DNA of 64,000 nucleotides, from positions 62,001 to 126,000 of the forward strand of contig NZ_JWTB01000010.1 of NCBI RefSeq assembly GCF_000813845.1, written 5' to 3'. The translations under genes were made by a program, and so were the position numbers. This DNA comes from Pseudarthrobacter phenanthrenivorans (GTDB lineage: Bacteria; Actinomycetota; Actinomycetes; Actinomycetales; Micrococcaceae). Below the pieces are notes generated by a model. The model saw only the letters and a list, made by a program, of their open reading frames with translations, was not told the origin of the DNA and did not search any database. Below, piece after piece: positions 24,193-33,543 of the stretch (within the stretch, counting starts at the first letter, position 1; every line of letters begins with the position of its first letter).

Positions 24193-25735
24193 AAGGCGAT
24201 GCCCCCGGGCCGGGCCCGTACCCGGGGTAGGGGAGCGTGCCGCCCGGGCGGAGGCCACGGCCCGGGATGCCGTCAGGATCGGAACCGGTTTCGAGCTGTC
24301 GCAGCAGCGCGATATCCAGTCCGTCCTGGCGCATCCTCAGGTCCATGTAGAGCAGTGCCATGACGGAGGTTTGGAAGGCGTAACCCACCGCGCCCACCAA
24401 TGCCCCGAGCACTGCCGTGACGATGCCGGTGGCCACGGCCAGGGACGCCTGCTGTCCGCTGCCACCGTGGGGGGAGACGACGCGGGACAGGACGGCAGGC
24501 AGCATGCCCGCCGGGATCAGGACCACTTGGGTCACCACGGCAACCAGGATCCCCACCACGAGGGTGATGCCGAGGATCCGCCACCAGTTGGCCCGGGTCA
24601 GCTCCCATGAGCGCCGCAGCCCGGCGAGGGCGCCGAGTTCTTCGATGACGACGGCGGCCGGCGCCACCAGAAGCTTGACCGCCACCCAGACGAATCCGGC
24701 ACCGAAGCCCAGCATCAGGGGGATGGACAGCAGGGCGCCCGCCCCGCGGACGCTGGAAAACAGGAGCACAATCAGGACGATGAAGAGCACTGCCGCGGCC
24801 AGGGCCCCCGCCACCAGGAGTGCCGCGAGCCTGAGCAGCGCGCCGATCCGTGGGCGTACCAGCGACAGCATCCGGCGGAAGCCGGTGGGTCGGTTCAGGA
24901 CCGAGCGGGCAACAGGTACCACCATGGCACCCTGGAGGACAGCTGACATAAAGACAGAGAGGATGGATACGACGACCGCCGTTGCCATCAGCCCCATGCC
25001 CGCGGCCGCGATGTCAGCCCGGCTCGCCCGTGCCGCCCAGGTTTCGATGGAGCCGGCTGACGTTGCCGTCATTCCCGCAAACACCGCAGCAAGAATCGCC
25101 GACAGGGACTGTGCCAGGAGGCCGGCGCCGAGCATGGCTTTGGCGTTGCGCCTGATGGCCTGGAACGACCCGTCCAGGATCTCGCCGAACATCAGGGGCC
25201 GCAAAGGGATGATTCCCGGCTTGGGAGGTGCGGCGTAGCGGGGTTGCCAGGGTTGTCCCGGGCCAGCAAACCTTTGTCCACCGTAGGCGGGTCCGCTGGG
25301 GGCCTGGCCGCCGTATGCCGGCCCGCCGTAAGCCGGGCCACCGTAAGCCGGGCCGCCAGAGGGAAGTCGACCGGGAGGCAGGGCGCCGGGGGACTGGCTG
25401 CCCGGGTATGGGGCGCCCGGGTACTGTCCCCCGGGGTATCCAGGGTTCCCGTTTCCACCCTGACCGGACCATTGCTGCCACTGGGGTGCCTGCGGCGGAC
25501 GCTGTTCCCACGGACTTGCCTGGTCCTTGGAGGCCGCTTGTTCCCATGGGGACTCCTGTGGCCACCCTGGCGCCTGCCGCCAGGGATCCTGCGCCGACCC
25601 TGACGGCGAAGCCCATGGCTGCTCCGGCGGTGGCACCTGGCCGGGCCTATCCGCACCGGCCGGGCCGCCGTCGTCCTGCCCGTTGCCCCGCTGCTCCCGC
25701 GTGGGCTCTTCGGGCCCCGGCTCCTGTGGTGACAC
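24182..25735 (-). CDS. multi-spanning membrane protein of the GDPD membrane-domain type
   Basis: A 517-residue protein whose first ~190 residues are a Pro/Gln/Gly-rich cytoplasmic tail with PAYGG repeats, followed by about six membrane helices (e.g. GAGLLAQSLSAILAAVFAGM; GALAAAVLFIVLIVLLFSSV; ILGITLVVGILVAVVTQVVLIPAG). The membrane part resembles the domain fused to some glycerophosphodiester phosphodiesterases (LRPLMFGEILDGSFQAIRRNAKAMLG), but no phosphodiesterase domain is present. The GTG at 25735 has GGGGAGG five bases upstream, better than the ATG at 25783. It is the first gene of the six-gene operon that diverges from mtrA. Confidence 0.85.
   Translation of the reverse strand: MSPQEPGPEEPTREQRGNGQDDGGPAGADRPGQVPPPEQPWASPSGSAQDPWRQAPGWPQESPWEQAASKDQASPWEQRPPQAPQWQQWSGQGGNGNPGYPGGQYPGAPYPGSQSPGALPPGRLPSGGPAYGGPAYGGPAYGGQAPSGPAYGGQRFAGPGQPWQPRYAAPPKPGIIPLRPLMFGEILDGSFQAIRRNAKAMLGAGLLAQSLSAILAAVFAGMTATSAGSIETWAARASRADIAAAGMGLMATAVVVSILSVFMSAVLQGAMVVPVARSVLNRPTGFRRMLSLVRPRIGALLRLAALLVAGALAAAVLFIVLIVLLFSSVRGAGALLSIPLMLGFGAGFVWVAVKLLVAPAAVVIEELGALAGLRRSWELTRANWWRILGITLVVGILVAVVTQVVLIPAGMLPAVLSRVVSPHGGSGQQASLAVATGIVTAVLGALVGAVGYAFQTSVMALLYMDLRMRQDGLDIALLRQLETGSDPDGIPGRGLRPGGTLPYPGYGPGPGASPYGR
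25308..25352. repeat. tandem 15-bp repeats encoding PAYGG units
   Basis: Three near-identical 15-bp units, with a related unit slightly upstream, encode GPAYGGPAYGGPAYGG in the N-terminal tail of the membrane protein. Such in-frame repeats are prone to length change by slippage without breaking the frame. Confidence 0.75.
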
Positions 25736-25909
25736 TGATTCCTCCCCAATACCAGTCCGCCTGCCCCGCGGGCCACCCGCCATAGGGGTGCAGCGGCAAC
25801 GCGGAGCATGAGCCCAAGACTATAGTTCCGTTGCCGGACGGCCTAGTGTCCCGCCATGCCGGGGGCCGCTCAACAGGACAAACGCATCCCGATAAGGGAA
25901 TATATAGCT

Positions 25910-26584
25910 ATGAAGGCACGCATTCTGGTGGTAGACGATGATGAAGCGCTGGCCGAGATGATTGGGATTGTCCTCCGTAATGACGGCTTCGAGCCGGTCT
26001 TCTGCGCCGACGGCGCCCAGGCCCTCGACGTTTTCCGGTCATCGCGGCCGGACCTGGTCCTGCTCGACCTCATGCTTCCAGGTATGGATGGCATCGAAGT
26101 GTGCCGCCAGATCCGCGGGGAATCCGACGTTCCCATTGTCATGCTGACCGCCAAATCGGACACCTCCGACGTCGTCCGCGGCCTGGAGTCCGGTGCCGAC
26201 GACTATGTGCCGAAACCGTTCAAGCCTGCCGAGCTGGTGGCCCGCGTCCGGGCGCGGCTTCGTCCCGGTGACCAGAAGGCCCCCGAAACCCTCCGGATTG
26301 CCGACATCACCATCGACGTCGCCGGCCACACGGTCAGCAGGGGTAATGAGCGGATTTCCCTGACGCCGCTGGAATTCGACCTCCTGGTCGCGCTGGCCCG
26401 GAAGCCCTGGCAGGTCTTCACGCGGGAGCTGCTGCTGGAACAGGTCTGGGGCTACCGGCACGCCGCTGACACCCGGCTGGTCAACGTCCATGTCCAGCGA
26501 CTGCGGTCCAAGATCGAGCAGGACCCGGAAGCCCCGGAAGTTGTATTGACGGTGCGTGGTGTCGGCTATAAAGCAGGGGTCTGA
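25910..26584 (+). CDS. mtrA: two-component response regulator MtrA
   Basis: OmpR/PhoB-type regulator of cell wall, division and replication genes in actinobacteria. The receiver domain has the acidic pocket VVDDDEA and phospho-acceptor Asp53 in LVLLDLMLPGMDG, the switch Thr/Lys in VIMLTAKSD-type and DDYVPKPF motifs; the C-terminal winged helix has LTPLEFDLLVALARKP and WGYRHAADTRLVNVHVQRLRSKI. From ATG 25910 it has 224 residues, close to mycobacterial MtrA. AAGGGA lies upstream. It forms an operon with mtrB (29-base overlap) and lpqB and is divergent from the MoxR-DUF58 operon, with a shared 174-base control region. Confidence 0.96.
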   Translation: MKARILVVDDDEALAEMIGIVLRNDGFEPVFCADGAQALDVFRSSRPDLVLLDLMLPGMDGIEVCRQIRGESDVPIVMLTAKSDTSDVVRGLESGADDYVPKPFKPAELVARVRARLRPGDQKAPETLRIADITIDVAGHTVSRGNERISLTPLEFDLLVALARKPWQVFTRELLLEQVWGYRHAADTRLVNVHVQRLRSKIEQDPEAPEVVLTVRGVGYKAGV

Positions 26585-28508
26585 CCCCGCCGCGCAGGAC
26601 GGGGAACCGGACCTGCGCGGCACCACGCCCATCCTGCCCGACGACGCCGGAGCAAAGCAGGACGGAAGCGGCAACGACGATTCCGGGGACAACGGAGCCG
26701 GTCCGGACACCGCCCCGGCTCCGGGCCTTCGGCATGTGGCATTCCGGGCACGTATCTGGCAGCGGCGCGCCCTGATCGTGGCACTGCGCGTCGCCAGGCT
26801 GGTCCGGACCGGGGTCAGCCGTTTCCTGCCCGGACTGAAATACCTCGGCCGTGCCCTGCAGAAGCGCTGGCGGCGCTCCCTTCAGTTCCGGACCGTCCTC
26901 ACCACCCTGTTGCTGGCCGTGACCTCGTTTGCCGTGGTGGGCGCATACCTGTCCAACCAGATTGCCAACAACCTGTTCCAGGAGCGGCTGACCCAGGCGG
27001 AATCGGAGACCCGGTACAACGTCAAGCAGGTGCAGGATACGTTCGACGGCGCCCAGGTCACCGACCAGTCCAGCGTTATCACCCTGGTGTCAGACACCCT
27101 CAGCGCTGTGGAAGGCCGCGGCTCCGTGATCCAGAGGCGCTACGTCTTTGAGGCCATGCCCAACCAAACCAAACCCCGGAACCGCTGGGTGGAGTCCCGC
27201 GCCTCCGACCAGCTGACCGTCAGTGTCATCCCCCCGGACCTGCGGAAGGCCGTGCAGGAGTCGGGCAAGGACCAGTACTGGGCATCCACCGTGATTCCCG
27301 TGGGCACCGAGGACCGGCCCGGAATCGCCGTCGGCAACAAGGTGACCTTCAACGGCACCGTCTACGAGCTCTATCTGATCTACGATCTGAACACCGCTCA
27401 ACAGACGCTCAATGAGATCCAAAGCGTGCTCTGGGCCGGCGGCGCCGTCCTGGTCCTCCTGATCGGCGCCGTCGCCTGGTACGTCACCCGCAACGTGGTC
27501 AGCCCGGTCAGCCACGCGGCGATGGTCTCGGAGAAACTGGCCGCCGGCCAGCTGCAGGAACGAATGGTGGTCAAGGGAGAGGACGAAGTCGCCCGGCTCG
27601 GAGCATCCTTCAACCACATGGCCGCCAGCCTGCAGGAGCAGATTACCCAGCTGGCCACCCTCTCCCAGATGCAGCAGCGCTTTGTCTCCGACGTCTCCCA
27701 CGAACTGCGGACGCCCCTCACCACCGTGCGCATGGCGGCGGAGGTGCTCTATGACGCCCGCGACGACTTCGACCCCATCAATAAACGGTCAGCAGAGCTG
27801 CTCTACAACCAGGTGGAGCGCTTCCAGTCCCTTTTGTCGGACCTGCTTGAAATCAGCCGCTTCGATGCCGGCGTGGCCGTGCTCGACGCCGAACCGGAAG
27901 ACCTCCTCCAGGTGATCGCCCACGTCATGGAAGGCGCCGCGCCGGTAGCGGCCGAATACGGCTCGGAGATTATCTTCACGCCTCCCCAGGGTGCCCTGGT
28001 GGTGGACATGGACGCCCGGCGGATCGACCGGATCCTCAGGAACCTGATACTGAACGCCGTGGAGCACGGTGAAGGCAAACCGGTGACCGTGACGGTGGCG
28101 GCAAACGAGACGGCCGTGGGCGTCGCCGTGCGGGACCACGGCATCGGAATGGACCCCGCCCAGGCTGCCCGGGTTTTCGACCGGTTCTGGCGCGCCGACC
28201 CCGCCCGCGCACGCACCACCGGAGGCAGCGGCCTGGGGCTCTCCATCGCCATGGAGGACACCAAGCTCCACCACGGCTGGCTGCAGGCCTGGGGCAGGAA
28301 GGGCGACGGCGCCAACTTCCGCCTGACCCTTCCCCTGCGCCAGGACGGTGTGATCACGGAATCTCCCGTCCAGCTCGAACCCAAGGACGTCACCAATCCA
28401 GGCGCACCGGGAAGCGTCCCCGGGGAACAGGACTACAAGAACATGCTGGTGCTGCAGACGGGTGCGGCCAGGCCCGTCCCGACCCGTGATTCCGGGGAGA
28501 CACCATGA
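26556..28508 (+). CDS. mtrB: sensor histidine kinase MtrB
   Basis: Membrane kinase that phosphorylates MtrA. Two helices ([19 protein letters not shown] and [20 protein letters not shown]) enclose an extracytoplasmic sensor domain of about 190 residues; a HAMP linker follows, then the H-box [19 protein letters not shown] (His382) and an intact ATPase domain (N-box [12 protein letters not shown] boxes DHGIGMD and GGSGLGLSI). GTG 26556 or 26559 gives 650 residues with a long, low-complexity cytoplasmic N-terminus that overlaps mtrA by 29 bases; the true start could be further in. The 3' end overlaps lpqB (ATGA). Confidence 0.95.
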   Translation: MVSAIKQGSDPAAQDGEPDLRGTTPILPDDAGAKQDGSGNDDSGDNGAGPDTAPAPGLRHVAFRARIWQRRALIVALRVARLVRTGVSRFLPGLKYLGRALQKRWRRSLQFRTVLTTLLLAVTSFAVVGAYLSNQIANNLFQERLTQAESETRYNVKQVQDTFDGAQVTDQSSVITLVSDTLSAVEGRGSVIQRRYVFEAMPNQTKPRNRWVESRASDQLTVSVIPPDLRKAVQESGKDQYWASTVIPVGTEDRPGIAVGNKVTFNGTVYELYLIYDLNTAQQTLNEIQSVLWAGGAVLVLLIGAVAWYVTRNVVSPVSHAAMVSEKLAAGQLQERMVVKGEDEVARLGASFNHMAASLQEQITQLATLSQMQQRFVSDVSHELRTPLTTVRMAAEVLYDARDDFDPINKRSAELLYNQVERFQSLLSDLLEISRFDAGVAVLDAEPEDLLQVIAHVMEGAAPVAAEYGSEIIFTPPQGALVVDMDARRIDRILRNLILNAVEHGEGKPVTVTVAANETAVGVAVRDHGIGMDPAQAARVFDRFWRADPARARTTGGSGLGLSIAMEDTKLHHGWLQAWGRKGDGANFRLTLPLRQDGVITESPVQLEPKDVTNPGAPGSVPGEQDYKNMLVLQTGAARPVPTRDSGETP

Positions 28509-30220
28509 GGCCTGTAAACCGCCGGACCCAATTTCCGGCTGCACTGCTTGCCCTGCTGATCGTCCTCCTGGCAGGGTGTGCCCGGATTCCCACGTCCGGG
28601 CCGGTGGGAAAGAGCAGCGAAAGCAGCGCCGGCAACGTGAGTGCACCCGTGTTCCTTCCGGCAGCACCACAGCCCGGGGCGTCGCCCGAGACCATCATTG
28701 ACTACTTCTACCGGGCCGGCAGCGGCTACGAGGACGATTACGCGGTTGCCCGCCAGTACTTGACGCAGGCTTCGGCTGTCTCCTGGAAACCGGATAAACG
28801 CGCACTGGTGTACCGGGAAGCGCGGGTTGTCCCCACCGGCAACGAAAACGTCTTCAACTACGAACTGGATGTCTCCTACACGGTGGACGCAGACGGCATC
28901 GCCACCCAGTCACCGCCGGGCACCGTGGAACGCATCCCCGTGACGGTGACCCAGGTGGACGGCGAGTGGCGGATCTCCGGAATCCCTGACGGAACTGCCA
29001 TAGCGGAGGAAACGTTCAAGGTGATTTACGGGGCCTACCCGATCTACTTCTACGACCCCACCTTTACCTACGCCATCCCTGACGTCCGCTGGTTCCTGAA
29101 GAACAAGACCGTCAAAGCCATGACCAGCGCCCTGCTGGCCGGACCCGCGCCCTACCTGCGCGGCGCCGTCGCCAGCGCCTTCCCTTCAGGGATCAAGCTT
29201 GCCCGCGAATCCGTTCCTGTGGTGTCCGGCGCCGCGCAGGTGGACCTGTCGGCCAAGGAGCTGACCGAAACGTCGGCGGAGGACCGCCTTCGGATGCAGA
29301 TGCAGCTGACCCTGACCTTCCGGAGCCAGCCGGACGTGGTCAATGTCGAGCTGCGTGCCAACCAGGACCTGGTCCGGGTGGAGGACAACGGGTCCGTCCT
29401 GCCTCCGGTGCTCGACAAGACTGTTCCGTCGCGCCAGATCGCCGTGAGCGGCAACGAATTGGTGCGCTACGAAAACAACCGCGTCTCGCCCCTGCCGGAC
29501 ATGCAGCCGGTGTCCGCGCTCAATCCCCGCTACCCGGCGGAGTCGCCCGTCTCCCAGACAGCCGCCTTCCTCAACGACGGCCGCACCACCTTGTACAGCA
29601 TCACTCCGGGCCAGCCTGCCCGTGCCGTGACCACCCGTAGTACCCTCAGCCGGCCCTCCTTCAGCGTCAACGACTGGGTATGGACGGCGGGGCCCGGGGC
29701 CACCGGGGCCACCGAAGTCGTGGCGTTCCGCCCCACCGGGGTGGCGGAAGGCGGAACGGTCCCGTCCGTTACCCTTGCACCCCCCTGGCTTGCGGGCCGC
29801 GCCGTGAAGGAACTGCGGATCTCGCGCGACGGCGTGCGTGCCCTGGTCATTTCTGAGCAGAACGGAAAAACCAAGGTGCAGGTCAGCGGTGTCATCCGCG
29901 CGGGCGACGGCACGCCCCGTGAACTGACCGCGCCCATCACCCTGGTGGCCGACGGCGATCCGGACCAGGGCGTCTGGGTGAACGGAACCACCCTCGCCGT
30001 CATGAAGGGCGCGCCCGGTTCCAATGTCACGCCCGAGCTGCTGTCCCTTACCTCCGGACAGCCCCAGCAGCTGGCTCCGTGGCCGGGCCTGGTGTCCATC
30101 AGCGCCGGCAATGGTGCCGATGATATCTACGTCCAGTCAGGGGAGGGGATCTTCCAGCGGCTGGGCAACGGCTGGTCCCCCCAGATCAAAGGTCCAGTCG
30201 ACCCGGCATTCCCCGGCTGA
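28505..30220 (+). CDS. lpqB: lipoprotein LpqB, MtrB-associated
   Basis: Third member of the mtrA-mtrB-lpqB operon; in mycobacteria LpqB binds the MtrB sensor domain and tunes signalling. The 571-residue protein has a signal peptide ending in the lipobox LLAGC (about residue 21), an N-terminal domain, a GerMN-like domain in the middle ([22 protein letters not shown]) and a C-terminal beta-propeller-like region. Its ATG overlaps the mtrB stop by four bases. Assignment is secure from domain order and context. Confidence 0.95.
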   Translation: MRPVNRRTQFPAALLALLIVLLAGCARIPTSGPVGKSSESSAGNVSAPVFLPAAPQPGASPETIIDYFYRAGSGYEDDYAVARQYLTQASAVSWKPDKRALVYREARVVPTGNENVFNYELDVSYTVDADGIATQSPPGTVERIPVTVTQVDGEWRISGIPDGTAIAEETFKVIYGAYPIYFYDPTFTYAIPDVRWFLKNKTVKAMTSALLAGPAPYLRGAVASAFPSGIKLARESVPVVSGAAQVDLSAKELTETSAEDRLRMQMQLTLTFRSQPDVVNVELRANQDLVRVEDNGSVLPPVLDKTVPSRQIAVSGNELVRYENNRVSPLPDMQPVSALNPRYPAESPVSQTAAFLNDGRTTLYSITPGQPARAVTTRSTLSRPSFSVNDWVWTAGPGATGATEVVAFRPTGVAEGGTVPSVTLAPPWLAGRAVKELRISRDGVRALVISEQNGKTKVQVSGVIRAGDGTPRELTAPITLVADGDPDQGVWVNGTTLAVMKGAPGSNVTPELLSLTSGQPQQLAPWPGLVSISAGNGADDIYVQSGEGIFQRLGNGWSPQIKGPVDPAFPG

Positions 30221-30340
30221 CGCCACGGCAGGCGCACCCCAGCGGCGGATGTATGACCCGAGGGATGTGTCAACGCGGCCCTTTCCACATAGGGCCGCCG
30301 GGACTGCGGTATGCAGGACGCCAGCGGGCACAGTGGGACC

Positions 30341-31285
30341 ATGAACAGCGCACTCCGCGGAACATGTCCAGGAAAGCCTTCGCGAAAGCCTCCGCGGACT
30401 GCCCTGCGGACCCGGGAATTGGACCCCGACCTGCGGCCGCCCCCACTCCGCGCGGCACTGCACCGGGGCGAACACCAAGCTGCCCTCCTTCGGCTTCTCG
30501 ATTGGCTGGCAGATGCGGCAGGAGATTTCCTGGCGTTGGCGGTTCCCGTTGACTGTGTGTGCTGCGGCGCGGAAGACCGCACCCTGTGTCCGTCCTGCGC
30601 CGGCAGAGTCCGGCACTTGACCCGCCGGCCCTTCCGCGCGGAGGCCGGCGCCCCTGCCTTGATGGACGTCACCGGTACGCCCCTGCTGCCCGTGGTGGCC
30701 GCCGGTGTCTACCGGGACGAGCTTGCCCAGGCGCTGCTGTCCTTCAAACGGCACGGCCAGTACCAACTCCGCAGGTGCCTTGGCGGGGCCCTGGCCGGCG
30801 CCCTCAGGGCCGCCGCCCAGGGCGACCACGGATTGCTGCTGGTCCCGGTACCCACCAGTACCGGCGGGTATCTAAAGCGGGGGTTCAGTCCCGTCCATCT
30901 CCTCCTCAAGGAGGCGTCACGGCAGCTTCCGGGCCTCGACGTTGCGGATGTCCTGGACAGGGCACCGGGACGGGGCCGGCTGTCCGCCGGAGTGAACAGC
31001 GGCCAAGCCCGGCAGCGGACGTCGGCGGGGCAAAAGGGCCTGGGGAGGGGAGCCCGCGCACAACGGGTGAGGGGGTCCATGCGGACCAGGCGAGGCTCGC
31101 GCCCAGAGGTCGCAGGACAGCCCGTCCTCATTGTCGACGATGTCCTCACCACGGGTTCCACCCTCGGTGAAGCAGCCCGCGCACTCCATCACGCCGGGGC
31201 CCGGGTGAGGGGCGCCGTCGTGCTTGCCGCGACACGCCCGCCGGACGCGCAGGATCCGGCACCAGCGCCCGCCGGGGCGGTGTAA
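30341..31285 (+). CDS. ComF-family phosphoribosyltransferase-like protein
   Basis: A protein of about 314 residues with an N-terminal CxxC pair set (VDCVCCGAEDRTLCPSC), probably a zinc ribbon, and a C-terminal type I PRTase fold with the PRPP loop QPVLIVDDVLTTGSTLGEAA. ComF/GntX proteins are linked to DNA uptake in competent bacteria and to nucleotide salvage in others; the reaction is not settled. The same gene lies between lpqB and hpf in mycobacteria (Rv3242c). ATG 30341 is chosen because a weak GTGGGA precedes it; ATG 30311 would add ten residues. Confidence 0.88.
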   Translation: MNSALRGTCPGKPSRKPPRTALRTRELDPDLRPPPLRAALHRGEHQAALLRLLDWLADAAGDFLALAVPVDCVCCGAEDRTLCPSCAGRVRHLTRRPFRAEAGAPALMDVTGTPLLPVVAAGVYRDELAQALLSFKRHGQYQLRRCLGGALAGALRAAAQGDHGLLLVPVPTSTGGYLKRGFSPVHLLLKEASRQLPGLDVADVLDRAPGRGRLSAGVNSGQARQRTSAGQKGLGRGARAQRVRGSMRTRRGSRPEVAGQPVLIVDDVLTTGSTLGEAARALHHAGARVRGAVVLAATRPPDAQDPAPAPAGAV

Positions 31286-31475
31286 ACAGCGCATGACTTA
31301 GAAAAAAATAAACCGGGAAAGGATGAATAACGGGTGGCTATGAACTAACGTCGGTGGTGGGTACCAAGAACAGAATGTACCTTTCGATGGCGGCTCGGAG
31401 AGGGGCTCGACTGTCAAGCCAGCCCGGCCCAAGGAAGCGCCGCCGTCGTGTCACCGAAGTCATTTGGAGGGCACC

Positions 31476-32201
31476 ATGGAGTTTATGATCAGCGGACGAA
31501 ATCTGACTGTTTCAGACCGGTTCCGCGAATATGCCGGGGAAAAAATCGCAAAGATCGAATCACTGGGCGACAAGGTCCAGAGGGTCGACGCGAAAGTCTC
31601 CAAGGAGACCAATGCCCGGCAAACCGGCGACCAGCTGACCGTCGAAGTGACAGTCCTGGGCCGCGGGCCCGTGATTCGTGCCGAAGCCAGCGCCGCAGAC
31701 AAATTTGCCGCCTTTGACCTCGCCTACAACAAACTGCTTGAGCGGCTCCGCCGGGCCAAGGACCGCAAGAAGGTCCACCACGGCCGGCACACTCCCAAGG
31801 CCGTCCGCGAAGCAACCGCGTCGCTTGAGCCCGCCAGCGCCCACGAGCCGCTGTACCTTGAAGCAAACCACCGGGACGAAGCTGCACAGGCCACCAAAGA
31901 CACATCCCCTTACGATGTCGAGAACGACATCCCCGCCGGTAATTCCCCGGTCCTGATCCGCCGCAAGGTCTTCCCCGCGGCCTCCCTTTCCCTCGACGAC
32001 GCCGTGGACAACATGGAGCTCGTCGGCCACGACTTCTATCTCTTCGTGGACAAAGCGACCAACACGCCCTCCGTCGTGTACCGCCGCCGAGGCTGGACCT
32101 ATGGGGTGATCACCCTCGACCACGAATGCGAGCCCGGGGACACCGTCATCGAGGAAAAGGTCCTGGCCTACCGTTCGGACGACGCCCCCGCCAACGCCTA
32201 G
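31476..32201 (+). CDS. hpf: ribosome hibernation promoting factor, long form
   Basis: Binds the small ribosomal subunit and dimerises 70S ribosomes into inactive 100S particles in starvation. At 241 residues it has both domains of long HPF: the S30AE/YfiA domain (MEFMISGRNLTVSDRFREYA; ETNARQTGDQLTVEVTVLGRGPVIRAE) and the C-terminal dimerisation domain (LIRRKVFPAASLSLDDAVDNMELVGHDFYLF; RRRGWTYGVI). GGAGGG lies upstream of ATG 31476. The ~190-base leader contains an unusually A-rich stretch at 31299-31314, suggesting its own, stress-responsive promoter, although I could not assign a consensus. Confidence 0.95.
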   Translation: MEFMISGRNLTVSDRFREYAGEKIAKIESLGDKVQRVDAKVSKETNARQTGDQLTVEVTVLGRGPVIRAEASAADKFAAFDLAYNKLLERLRRAKDRKKVHHGRHTPKAVREATASLEPASAHEPLYLEANHRDEAAQATKDTSPYDVENDIPAGNSPVLIRRKVFPAASLSLDDAVDNMELVGHDFYLFVDKATNTPSVVYRRRGWTYGVITLDHECEPGDTVIEEKVLAYRSDDAPANA

Positions 32202-32233
32202 GGTGGACTTCAGCACCACCAGAGAGGACTGAC

Positions 32234-33460
32234 TTGTCAGCAACGCTGAGCCTTGACCAGGCACGGCGGATCGCACTGGCAGCGCAGGGACTCCACAAAG
32301 GACGGCCCACCGGCCCCGTGTCAGCACGGGCGGTGGGCCGGACTTTTGCCCGTCTGCAGCTCGTCCAGATCGATTCGGTGAATGTCCTGGTCCGCAGCCA
32401 CTTCCTGCCCTTCTATTCGCGGCTTGGAAACTACGACCGCGACATCCTGCAGCGCATGGCCGGCAGCCACCCCCGCCGCATGCTCGAATACTGGGCGCAC
32501 GAGGCAAGCTACATCCGGCCGGAGCACTACCAGGACCTCCTGTTGTGGCAGAAGCGGTCCTGGGTGGGGGCGTCCCGGCTGGACCCGGCGCTGCGCAGGG
32601 ACGTGGAGGGCAAGATCCTGGAGGTCCTTGCCCGCTCCAGGCCCATGACGGCCTCTGAACTGACCAGGCGCATCGGGCACGTCGAGGAAAAGCAGGCGGA
32701 GAATTGGGGGTGGAACTGGAACGCTGTCAAGCGGGTTCTGGAGCACCTTTTCGAGGCGGGCCTCGTGTCGGCGGCTTCACGGACCGGGCAGTTTGAACGC
32801 AGGTACACACTGACGTCCAAAGTCCTCCCGTCCGCCCCTGTCCCGGCGCCGGACGTGGACCCGGCTACTGCGCTTCGGCGGCTGACCGATGCTGCTGCGC
32901 AGGCCCACGGCATCGGAACCGTCCGCTGCTTCGCCGACTACTTCCGGACGCCTGTCAAGGCCACCGCAGAAGCTGTTGAGCACCTGGTGGGGCAAGGCAG
33001 GCTGGAACCGGTCAACGTCGCGGGCTGGGGCCGGCCTGTCTTCCGGCATGTCGAATCAGCCTTGCCGCGGCAGGCCACTGGACGTGCGCTCGTGAGCCCG
33101 TTCGATTCCCTGGTCTTTGAGCGCCGGCGGCTGCTGGAACTGTTCGGCTTCCATTACCGCATCGAGATCTACACGCCGGAAGCCAAACGCCGCTACGGCT
33201 ATTACGTCCTGCCTTTCCTGCTGCGTGACCGCATCGTGGCCAGGGTGGACCTCAAAGCGGACCGGACTGGCGGCCGGCTGTTGGTCAGATCGGCCTTTGC
33301 CGAGCCGGACGCGCCGGGGGACACCGCCGTCGAACTCGCTGCAGAGGTGGCCTTGATGGCGCAGTGGCTTGGCCTGCACGACGTGCAGGTGGGGTCCGCA
33401 GGGGACCTGTCCGCGGGGCTGGCCAAGGAACTCCTGCGGCTCCAGGGCGTATCGCTCTGA
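32234..33460 (+). CDS. AlkX/YcaQ-type DNA glycosylase (winged-helix, interstrand crosslink repair family)
   Basis: A 408-residue protein of the HTH_42/AlkZ superfamily. The N-terminal part has the conserved block RLQLVQIDSVNVLVRSHFLP, whose QID matches the Q-x-D catalytic motif reported for E. coli YcaQ (AlkX), which unhooks DNA interstrand crosslinks; AlkZ itself has Q-x-Q. Further typical blocks are MLEYWAHEASYIRPEHYQDL and VSPFDSLVFERRRLLELFGFHYRIEIY. TTG 32234 with AGAGAGG upstream is the best start. It lies 32 bases after hpf and before secA, so it may be co-transcribed with hpf. The activity is inferred from the family. Confidence 0.87.
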   Translation: MSATLSLDQARRIALAAQGLHKGRPTGPVSARAVGRTFARLQLVQIDSVNVLVRSHFLPFYSRLGNYDRDILQRMAGSHPRRMLEYWAHEASYIRPEHYQDLLLWQKRSWVGASRLDPALRRDVEGKILEVLARSRPMTASELTRRIGHVEEKQAENWGWNWNAVKRVLEHLFEAGLVSAASRTGQFERRYTLTSKVLPSAPVPAPDVDPATALRRLTDAAAQAHGIGTVRCFADYFRTPVKATAEAVEHLVGQGRLEPVNVAGWGRPVFRHVESALPRQATGRALVSPFDSLVFERRRLLELFGFHYRIEIYTPEAKRRYGYYVLPFLLRDRIVARVDLKADRTGGRLLVRSAFAEPDAPGDTAVELAAEVALMAQWLGLHDVQVGSAGDLSAGLAKELLRLQGVSL

Positions 33461-33543
33461 GGGAAAAGGGGCACCGCCAAGGTGTCTCTCCCGTAGACTG
33501 AACACGCCAGAATTCGGCGGCATCAAACTGGGAGCAACTTCAC

